DNA of 64,000 nucleotides, from contig JAGMUV010000030.1 in NCBI GenBank assembly GCA_020744425.1, positions 62,001 through 126,000 on the forward strand, read 5' to 3'. The notes under the pieces were generated by a model. That model saw only the letters and a program-made list of their open reading frames with translations. It had not been told where the DNA came from and did no database searches. Shown here in pieces: positions 56,305 to 64,000 of this stretch (positions within the stretch are counted from its first letter, which is position 1; each line of letters begins with the position of its first letter). The position numbers and the translations under genes are program-made. The stretch is from Dactylonectria macrodidyma. Its lineage: Eukaryota; Ascomycota; Sordariomycetes; Hypocreales; Nectriaceae.

Positions 56305-57299
56305 ATGTCTCATCAAGCCCCACTACAAAACGTTATCAATCAGCTCAAAGCTCACGATGCATTGGCACTCAAAGAGGCGTTTCCCGGGGATCTCAGTGTC
56401 AACAAATGCTATCAGTCGCGCATCGACCCAGTTGCCTATCTCTCCAAAACTTTCATGCATCCAGTTACGCTGATGTCGGCTATGTTCGATTCTGGCTGTG
56501 TTATTAGTGGATCTCGGGCATTAGAATTCTTCATCCCAGGGTCCATCACACCGCAGTCAGACTGGGACTTCTACGTCCCCGGTTACAAAGAATCCGTCGC
56601 CGATATGATTAATGTCCTAGCTTTATGTGGCGTGACTTGGGACTTAGAGGGTGATGCAATCGTTAGCGCTTTGACCCAAAGTGGAACTGTGGAAGTTGCC
56701 GTTAGAACCATGAAAGCCTTGGCATCATGGATGTCGCAGTTGGATGCAGCCACAGCAACCACATTGATGGGGGAGAGCTTGTATCAGGTCTTATCGGCCT
56801 TTCTAAGATCCACACGGAGCTCTTGCGATAAAAGCTACACTGTCAGCATTGACCCAGACAACCAAGTGGTGGTCACGCCGAACCAATTCCTACCAGACGA
56901 GAGGCCCGTAGACTCAGCGACCTATAAAGACAGTGCAGGGCAATCCTTCAATCTACTGCGTGGTTCAATAATGACAAGCACAGGCACACAGCCTGTGCAA
57001 TTAATTGGACCGAGTTTCAGGGCGAGATATTGTCAATGTATAGCCCAATGGAGGCTTGCTGGAAAAGAAGTAAATCGTATGCTGTTGCAGCATATGGCCT
57101 GCCACTTGATCGTCTTCGGCGTCTTGCAGACATCATCTCTCTGAACACGCCGAGTACTGATGCTATGAGGACTGAATTATTCTTCAGTACAGTGAGAAAA
57201 ACGGTGATGGGCGACGAATGGTACTCTAGAGAGGCCGCAAGATCAGGAGCAGTCTATTTTACTTTTCGGGACGCTACTCCTTGGTCTTGGTTGATGTAG
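56305..57299 (+). pseudogene. Nucleotidyltransferase-fold-like protein with a frameshift
   Basis: From the ATG at 56305 the frame contains VISGSRALEFFIPG followed by SDWDFYVPG, which fits the nucleotidyltransferase pattern of a Gly-Ser turn followed by Asp-x-Asp. Such folds transfer nucleotides or are inactive relatives; substrate unknown. The frame leaves the coding track near 57012; a +1 frame then reads EILSMYSPMEACWKR and continues to a stop at 57299. One missing T in the run at 57000-57012 would join them, so this is either a pseudogene or a sequencing error. Family membership is inferred from the motif and a general resemblance to uncharacterised fungal proteins. Confidence 0.55.
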
Positions 57300-57856
57300 G
57301 AGGAACAACTACTGAGAATGCAAGGATGAGCGGAAGTAGGCTCAGTCAAGTTACTCGCGAGGTTTTTTACGTCTGTGGGGGATCCAGGCAAAGTCGTTGG
57401 GTTAAGGTCCGGGTCAGACGATGGTTCGGTACCACAGGGTGTCGTTGCTGGGGTTAACGCAGAAATAGATGTCGTAACTGATGCCGGGGCAATCGCCGGA
57501 GCCATCGCCGGCGTCAACACAGAAGTCACAAACCAAGTTCCAGCTATTATTTTGTGTAGCTTGTCAACAAGAAGGCTGCTGGCACCGTTTTCATCGGGAT
57601 TGAGATGTGGATTAATGTAATTGACAGAAGTTTGCAAGACCTATCTTGTCGTAAGTAATTAGAATTATTAAGAGTCAGGGTCTAAGAAACCTCCATAGCC
57701 TGATGCAGGTCTTCGAAAGTCGTGTTTGAAGTCGATCAACTTTTGGTTTGAACCCTAATGTGACGGGAACGTCCAGAGTGCTGGACCCAGGGTGGGGTCG
57801 ATACGTAACTAGGGCGCATGGGGCAGGCCACAGGGACTATCAACGCGTCTACGCCT
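57300..57856. other. Intergenic
   Basis: A 127-residue minus ORF at 57254-57637 and an opposing plus ORF overlap here; neither has a recognised domain. Imperfect GCCGGAGCCATCGCCGG-like repeats lie near 57493-57511. Confidence 0.35.
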
Positions 57857-58264
57857 CTACGCGCCTGCCCGCTTTCTCTCTTTCCTCTCCATCGTAGTAT
57901 CCTCGCAATACAGTAGCATTATCCCTTGAGTTGATCTCACCTGGCTACGGCCTGAGATCCTTGTCATCTCTTTAGTAAACTCCTCCACTGTCTCCTCTTG
58001 AACCTCTGCCATTGCCAATAGGCAAGCCTTCTCAAATTGATCATCCGAGTGATTTTGCATGCCAGCTTGAAGCTTAGATTCATCTTCCTCCTCCTGAAGA
58101 ATACCAGAATCGCATAGCTTTTCACCCATCACTGCAACAAGTGGCTGTGTTGCTTGCCAGACTTTGCAGTCTTCTATAACCCAACCCAAGGGCGTCCCCG
58201 TATGTTTCTCAAAGCTTTGTAGATAGTCGTCAAACATTTTTTCGGAAGGCATCTCAAAGCCCAC
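57857..58264 (-). CDS. Hypothetical acidic protein, 135 residues
   Basis: A single exon beginning MGFEMPSEKMFDDYLQ with a helical, Glu-rich centre (QEEEDESKLQAG, VQEETVEEFTKEM) and a basic end (MERKERKRAGA). The composition looks like a real protein, but no family is recognised and a missing upstream or downstream exon cannot be excluded. Confidence 0.4.
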   Translation of the reverse strand: MGFEMPSEKMFDDYLQSFEKHTGTPLGWVIEDCKVWQATQPLVAVMGEKLCDSGILQEEEDESKLQAGMQNHSDDQFEKACLLAMAEVQEETVEEFTKEMTRISGRSQVRSTQGIMLLYCEDTTMERKERKRAGA

Positions 58265-58608
58265 TTAGAATGTTAACTCTTTGACCTCAACCTGTCTCTC
58301 GATGATTCTTACGATATGGAAGGGCTTCCTCTGGCGTGTCTGGAAGAAGGGATGTAGGTACCAATGTAGAGGGATCCAGATGACTGGCAATAACAGTCAC
58401 ATATTCAGATTGAACGGAAGACTGGGAAATAAGGTCCCGGAGATTTGTCTTATGACTTCTCCTGGCTTAGATAACAGCTTAAACACACGGGTATATAAGC
58501 TGACGCCTCCCCAGGACCTGAGCTCATCTAACTCTCTCCATTTCCACAACACCTTCGCGCCAGCAATTCTTCGCTACTACCTCCTTACGATCAAGACCCT
58601 CAACCAAC

Positions 58609-59180
58609 ATGTATCACAATGAAAACCAGATGGAGAAGCGATGCGGACAGTGCCTCACCTATCTCAATCCGGGCCCGAAATTACGCCGCTTGAACTCGGA
58701 ATTTGTAGGGTTCACCTCAGCACCCAAGTTCTTCCGTTGACGATGCTATAGCTCCTCTGCGATGCCTATGGAGATCTTCAGAGTTTGGAGGGTCACCTGA
58801 TGGTTCGTCAGTATGACTGGGAGGGAGATTGCGCAATCTGTTACGAAGAGGATATTACTGTTGTCTTCCTTGCCTGTTGGAATGGTTCCTCGCCCACTCT
58901 TGTCGGCCATACACTATGCTATACCTGTGCGCATGGTCTTGGTATATATAGGACTGGCTCTGCATTGCTTCTTCCTGAGCAACCGGTCAAGTGTCCATAC
59001 TGCGTCAGAGAAGTAATCCATGCTGTCCAGGCAGCCTCTGAGGTCGTGGTTTTGGACGAGCCCGAGGTTGTGGCTGTTTTGAAGGTGCTTCTCACACAAA
59101 GGGGACAGCAGCAAGTCAAAGCTAGGCTGATGGACTTGAACGAAATATGGATGGATCTTCAAGAGTTAGGAGAGACTTAG
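58609..59180 (+). CDS. Small RING-type zinc-finger protein
   Basis: Exons 58609-58704 and 58752-59180 with a 47-nt intron (gtaggg...atag) give 174 residues. Residues ~55-115 form a RING-like C3HC4 pattern: CAICYEED, then GHTLCYTCAHGL and KCPYC. RING domains usually recruit E2 enzymes for ubiquitin transfer; the small size suggests little else. The N-terminal exon adds a CxxC (RCGQC) of unknown role. The C-terminus is helical (LKVLLTQRGQQQVKARL). No substrate or partner is evident from context. Confidence 0.65.
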
Positions 59181-60036
59181 CAGAGGGTGGCAGTGCAGAT
59201 GTTTGAGAACAAGTATGGGATCTAGTACCCCAGGTGCCTATGAAATGATATTTGATGCCACAATGTCTGTATCTTGCCTTCATGCTAGCAACTTGCTCGC
59301 CCTTGATGAGCTTGAAGGTAGCGTGTTCCTTGGGGTTCCTGGCCAGACAAAAAATCTCATTGTCTCTCAAGCGGATGCGAGACATGTTGTACAGGCGTTC
59401 CTACGCTGTCAACTTTGACACGTTAGCAAGGATGTCTCTGACAGCCGCCTACAGCTTCGGCTCACGGCCCTCTTGTCTTCTTCGATCGGCTATCCCGAGA
59501 CCTCCTGCCTGACCAGCCCCTTCACCTGCCTCAGAGGCGTGGCGTTTATTCTCTTCTCTAAAGTATCCAGAGCCTGCCTTATAATATTAAGGTATAATAC
59601 CATAGTACTACGGTATGTCCAAGAGCCTTGGGCACGGAGGATCTAGGTTGTTGGATCGGGTGGCGCATCCATGATTTCCATTAACATAACATGCCTGTCA
59701 ATAAGACATATTACCGGAGTAATTATAATGTATCTGCCTTTTTAGGATTCACATGTATTCAAACCGTACTAGTCCGCTCCTTCGGATCAGGAGGCCTCTC
59801 CATGTACCACTTGGACCTACCAGCGCTACCTCATGGTATCAAGTTGTGCCGCCATGTCGGGACCCTATCCGTATAGGGCAAATATCCCTCTTCATATCTG
59901 TAGGATGCCTGGAGAGGCCCCTTCTCGATTCCTGCAATAGTTTGTGTGAGCAGCTGCTTGGTAACACACTTGGCTTGGCTTGTGGATCAAACTCTGGTCT
60001 GCTATCGATAAGGGGCTCATGTGACCCATTCTCCTT
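59181..60036. other. Intergenic
   Basis: No supported gene. A short palindromic AT-rich patch (CATAGTACTACGGTATG) lies near 59601-59617. Confidence 0.4.
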
Positions 60037-60568
60037 GCAACTACTGACGAACTACTAGTTCCAAACCATCTACTGTACGTGGGCCCCAAGCATATCCAAG
60101 ACGACAGAGGCGTTCAACGCGAAACGCACGGCGACAGCAGTCAGAACTGCCAAATTCCAATCAAATCACCGTCAGAGAGGACACAGCAGAGGTTGGCCAA
60201 ACATCACCCACAGGCAGTTCTCCTACGGAAAGTCATCGACTCGGATCAGCGCTCGACACTATCGACGAATCTAACCGCGAAATGTATCAGCACCAGACAC
60301 CATCGACGAGTCTAACCCACCCAATATGAGAAAAGAGGAGGCATTATTCCTATTGGATGAGACCAATGGCGAGTATGCAGAGAATGGCATTTGTAGCCTG
60401 GAGGAGGAGATGCCTGTATATCCCTCCGGCACTTCGAATTCAGGGGCAGAGATTGATCAGCATGACCCATTTCAGGCAGAAGACACAATTAACGTGCAAT
60501 ACCTGAATGAGCTAGATGTAATACAATATTTGAGAAACTCCGCTACATTCAGTGCGCTCTACGGCTAG
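60037..60568 (+). pseudogene. Truncated copy of the 35-kb hypothetical gene
   Basis: The segment 60037-60510 matches 35048-35528 with roughly 5-7% differences by eye. A ~10-bp deletion near 60273 and loss of the upstream exons break the gene; the C-terminal part still reads LEEEMPVYPSGTSNSGAEID, then diverges after LNE at 60510 and stops at 60568. Confidence 0.8.
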
Positions 60569-61650
60569 CGATATAGAAGTCGGGGTCATTTCATTGTGGA
60601 AGGTGGAAACCCGCGGGCATGAAGTAAGTGACGCTTTTGGGACTGCTTAATGCTGTTAACGGTATGGCATCCTAAGAGATGTAACGGCAATCATCTGGGC
60701 ACATTTCCCGCACTATAAGGCCTCTATCGCTGTTCGGTGAACCAAGCCGTAACAAAAAGGGCTGGCTATAGTAATAGTAGTATGCCTGGAATGAATAAGC
60801 GTCTGCTAATTATAAGTAGGGAAGGCTTCCTTTCTGGATTGGTTAACTGAACCTATTTTTATATTGGTATTCCCAATTCTTATTTATGTCATGCCTAACT
60901 TTCTCATATTGAGACGTAAAATAACTGGTCGACTATTGTTATCTGCCATAGCGATAGCATAGTAGGCTGCGCAATAATAAATACAACCCAAGATGTAATT
61001 GAGCGTAGAAGGTACTTTGCGTTGCTTTATGTATCAAGTTAGGTATGAACCACTTCTGTCCTTAGGTCCACTTCTGTCCAGTCCACTTCTGTCCTTTAGT
61101 CCACTTCTGCTCAGTCCACTACTTCTGTTCAGTCCAAGTCTGTTCCGTCACGCTAAACAATGATTACACATTGTCAGAACGGCCTAGTCTCGTCGGTGCG
61201 ACGTGGACCGCCATCACCGCGAGACAGATTATCTCGCAGATTATCAGTTCTCTTTCGCGCTACCTCGCAAGATCTTTCTTGCGAGGCCGACCGTGCTCGC
61301 AGGAGTTCGTCCACATGCATACTCTCGGTACCCAGAACAGCCGAGCAACACAATGTCGCCCCTCCTAGTGTACTGTACTAATCAAGGTGCCTTGCCGTTC
61401 TTTGTGTGGGTTCAAGAGTGCCGTTCCTTCTCATTCGATTTCGCCGTGACTATTTACGCTTCCTGTAGCTTATTCGGCGCGTCTTGGTGTCCTCACAAGA
61501 GAACAGTCTTGCTCATGAACCCAATCGCGTAACTACAGATAGGCTGTGAAGTTAAGGACCACAGCCAGCTCTACGCACAGGAACTATGATCTTAAGTATG
61601 AAGGCAAAAGAATGTTTTATTATCCAGACTGACGTTGAGATCTATTCACT
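60569..61650. other. Intergenic with CCACTTCTG repeats
   Basis: No gene supported. A cluster of CCACTTCTG(T/C)-type repeats lies at ~61049-61145. AT-rich sequence precedes it. Confidence 0.45.
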
Positions 61651-63195
61651 CTACTCCGGTGCTGCCTTGATGGTAACACTGACTGGGGCGGGAGTTTGAA
61701 TCGGTCCGTTATAGCCCTCGTCGTCGCTGTCGTCGGCACGCGGCAAGGCGGAAAGGTCCTCAATGTGCAAAGCATTCTTGAGCTGCTTAACTGTGGGAAC
61801 GGTGATAATAGAGTTGTTTCCCAATAGAGGTATGTTGCTATATAGCTCCTTCTTGGTAATAAAATCGAGGTTGTCGATCAGTGGATTGTGGCTATTGAGT
61901 ATCTTGAATATAGCCTTAGGGTTTAGGAGACATTTGAGTACCTCGGATTCATCAAGAGACGTCAGGTCATTGATGTCGTTCTCTTTCGTAGCAAAGTTGT
62001 CAATTTCGATGTACCCACTAACGGCGGTTTGACTCAGGTGCTTGGTCATGAGCACGGAGGAGATTTGGAACTGGGTGCCCTGCCCTTTGACGACTTCCGC
62101 CTGTTGCTGGCTCTGCTGTCGGAGAAGTTTCTTTGCCTCCTTAGCCATCTCGTTCCCCTCGCTTTCATGGAACTTCTTGATTGAAGCTATCTCGGTTGGC
62201 TGCATGATAGACCCCAACAAGAAGAGGTTGGTGATAGGATACACATCCTTACTCGGATCGGCCGTACTTTGCTTCATGAGACGTATGTAATATCCCATTG
62301 ACCTTTCGTAGATGAAACGAATGGAGTTGAGGGATTTGGGCTGTTTTTGGGCTGCGAAGATAGCCGAGCCGTGGTACCGGATCAGGCTTTCGGCGTTCAA
62401 GTCCCGCTGGTGCCACCCATGCCAATATGGAAGCATTTTCTCACGAACATGGCCTAGAAGCTTGACGTGCTTCTCATCTTCAGTTTCCCCCTTGGCGAAA
62501 TTTTCCTCGTTGTTGAGCCATTTCTGGATCCCCAATTCAGTTTCCAGTATAGATGTACCAGCCACAAGTTGAACAGCCCCCTTCCAGCTATCAGTACCCC
62601 ACAGATCCCTCAGGGATTTGAGACAATTCCTGGAATTATCTGAGAGGTTCTTGCTCTTTGTATTGGGGTAGCTCGTAAAGTAGAAGGTCATGTTGCAATC
62701 GATAAAGGGACACCACTGCATAATCTTTTCAAGTGACGTTGTCCAAAATTGTCCTTTGGAGTCCAAGAGCCTGCTCCGATTTGGAGACTCGTAAACGCTA
62801 AAATAGAACCAACATTTCCGCGCCCCTAGTGCTTGATTAGCTATGAGCTTTAAGTGGAAGCCCGCTAGTGAAGGTTGACCTTTGTTCTGTGGGTGTAGAA
62901 AGTCGTTTGTGGCTGTCAACACTTGGCATTCTACAGCACGAGTAGTTTTTTGAGGTTGTCCAGTCATATGCGCCTCACGTAGAAGTGTGACTTCATCTGC
63001 GACTTGTGTAGACCCTATATTTCCTGTCGTAGATGGCAAGGCCACAGGGGCGGGATGAGACGTTGGTTGGGGGATGATAGGCAGATTTTCGGAACCTAAA
63101 GCGTCTACATCAATTACGTCGCGGGTCTGGCACAACAGCTGCCTTTTTGCCACTGGACGTTCTTCATCTTGAGTGGGGAGAGAGCGTTTCCGAGT
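61651..63195 (-). CDS. Unknown ~500-residue protein, multi-copy family
   Basis: A long, clean single frame with stop at 61651. It is open upstream past 63153 to about 63195, and the first codon is unclear: the residue near MAKRQ is a GTG, not ATG, and an upstream exon is likely (splice-like signals near 63235-63290). The N-terminal ~60 residues are basic then Pro/Thr-rich; residues ~85-340 look globular and helical with aromatic-rich blocks (CWFYFSVYESP, MTFYFTSYP, MGYYIRLMKQS, TNLFLLGSIMQPTEIASI); then a Gln-rich helix, and an acidic end (DDSDDEGYNG). No domain is recognised. A 160-bp piece of a second copy lies at 4952-5111. An old virus-derived gene or a transposon-borne gene are possibilities but neither is demonstrated. 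Confidence 0.6.
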   Translation of the reverse strand, partial: TRKRSLPTQDEERPVAKRQLLCQTRDVIDVDALGSENLPIIPQPTSHPAPVALPSTTGNIGSTQVADEVTLLREAHMTGQPQKTTRAVECQVLTATNDFLHPQNKGQPSLAGFHLKLIANQALGARKCWFYFSVYESPNRSRLLDSKGQFWTTSLEKIMQWCPFIDCNMTFYFTSYPNTKSKNLSDNSRNCLKSLRDLWGTDSWKGAVQLVAGTSILETELGIQKWLNNEENFAKGETEDEKHVKLLGHVREKMLPYWHGWHQRDLNAESLIRYHGSAIFAAQKQPKSLNSIRFIYERSMGYYIRLMKQSTADPSKDVYPITNLFLLGSIMQPTEIASIKKFHESEGNEMAKEAKKLLRQQSQQQAEVVKGQGTQFQISSVLMTKHLSQTAVSGYIEIDNFATKENDINDLTSLDESEVLKCLLNPKAIFKILNSHNPLIDNLDFITKKELYSNIPLLGNNSIITVPTVKQLKNALHIEDLSALPRADDSDDEGYNGPIQTPAPVSVTIKAAPE

Positions 63196-63837
63196 AGTCG
63201 TGGTATACTGCGAGTTAGCTCCTAATTAATAGGGATGTAATTAATTCACACTAACTGAATGCTCTGGTCCTGACCTGTCGTAGGTATTGGTGGGCGCCTG
63301 CCCTGAGGTCGGACTCAAGTTATTACCAGTCTGCCATGAAGATGACGTTGGCGTTGCGGTTATGCGTGCACCACCGTCCCTATTAAGATTAGAGGGCGAA
63401 CTAAATCATGATACTAGATATTTACTAACCCAGAGCGTTGAACATGGAGGGTTGTATACTAGGGTACCCCTGGGGACATATTACCCTACACTATAGGCTT
63501 CAGGCTCAACTACGAATAGTTACCGTTGAGTTATCAAGGAGGTACTGAGAAAAAGAGGCTAGAAGAGCCAGAAGTAGACAAGTTGGAATTCAGGGCAACT
63601 CCATTTAGACCAATCGTATCCTTATTACAAACACACCAGCCAGGCGGTATTCGGCACCGGCGTCGCATAAATCGATGAGGCCACCGAAGCAAATCAAGAG
63701 TTCCGTTAATACGATTACTACCACCCCTAGCCACCGAGAAATGAGAAGGAGCCTACTCGCCGACAGTGACTGTAAGATAGACCTTGCCAGGGGGGATGTT
63801 CAAGCCGACGCCATCCAGAAGCTCTGTACCAGGCTTG
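63196..63837. other. Upstream region of the unknown gene
   Basis: May contain its 5' exon (a Gly/Ser/Thr-rich reading near 63280-63340) but no start was fixed. Otherwise no gene recognised. Confidence 0.35.
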
Positions 63838-63990
63838 GAAATCGATCGTATAGATCGATTCTGAGCCCTGATCGATCGATTTATATCGATCAACGCATCT
63901 GATCGATCGATATCGATCGAGCGGCCCTCTCAGTCGATCGATATCGATCGATCGTCAATTAAAATCGATCGACGATCAAATCGATCAAGG
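63838..63990. repeat. ATCGATCG-rich palindromic simple sequence
   Basis: Repeated GATCGATCGATATCGATC-type words, each self-complementary, cover ~150 bp to the right edge. The sequence may continue beyond the window. Confidence 0.85.
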
Positions 63991-64000
63991 CCGGTCCTCC

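Noticed and set aside
57254..57637. 127-residue minus ORF over repetitive Ala/Thr/Pro codons
   Set aside because: The sequence is driven by imperfect repeats and opposed by an equally open plus frame; no family recognised.
61651..63195. Endogenous virus-derived nucleoprotein
   Set aside because: The helical, aromatic-rich pattern is only suggestive; no diagnostic motif was recognised, so it is left as unknown.
1..64000. CRISPR array, bacterial operons or Shine-Dalgarno sites
   Set aside because: The sequence is eukaryotic (spliced genes, fungal transposons); no spacer-repeat array is present.

Overview
The window looks like a repeat-rich, probably accessory, region of a filamentous ascomycete (Pezizomycotina, most likely Sordariomycetes; Fusarium or Colletotrichum type by gene content). 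The signs are short GT-AG introns of about 47-110 nt, LaeA-type methyltransferases, a PNP-NACHT NLR, Clr5 and DUF6601-like families, and fungal-type hAT, piggyBac, Helitron, Tc1, MULE and Copia elements. The species cannot be named from the sequence alone, and no rRNA, tRNA or CRISPR array was seen.

Layout. 1-5 kb: a MULE transposase running off the left edge, then a LaeA-like methyltransferase gene split by a 765-bp non-autonomous TIR element. 5.1-10.9 kb: a complete Copia retrotransposon with identical 153-bp LTRs and a 5-bp target duplication. 11-16 kb: a Helitron Rep fragment that keeps the HUH motif, joined to a HET-like gene end, plus a divergent unknown gene. 17-19 kb: a decayed piggyBac. 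19.7-21.2 kb: an intact LaeA-like methyltransferase. 22.3-27.2 kb: an intact Rad21/Scc1 cohesin gene, convergent with a phospholipase C lacking its 5' end, which abuts a second Helitron fragment carrying the Rep tyrosines. 28.2-33.1 kb: a second piggyBac interrupted by a complete hAT element. 33-42 kb: a Myb/SANT-like gene, a small duplicated hypothetical gene, a Clr5-domain gene, a third methyltransferase, a Tc1/mariner element and a hypothetical gene. 43-44 kb: a hAT remnant with a hAT-like MITE inside it. 45-50.5 kb: a PNP-NACHT NLR gene split by another hAT. 51-60 kb: a truncated DUF6601-like gene, a MULE fragment, long gene-poor sequence, a nucleotidyltransferase-like gene, a RING-finger gene and a copy of the 35-kb duplicated segment. 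61.6-63.2 kb: an unknown ~500-residue protein whose fragment also occurs at 5 kb. The right edge is an ATCGATCG-rich simple sequence.

Reading together: insertions with 8-bp target duplications interrupt coding sequence in four places (a methyltransferase, a piggyBac transposase, an NLR and a hAT remnant). In each case the flanking reading frame is continuous across one copy of the duplication, so all four are insertions into formerly continuous coding sequence. C:G-to-T:A-type nonsense codons in one hAT fit repeat-induced point mutation, whereas the Copia looks recent. No coherent new multi-gene system is evident. The best leads are the unknown 500-residue family, the NLR disruption, the Helitron-PLC junction and the nucleotidyltransferase-like gene.
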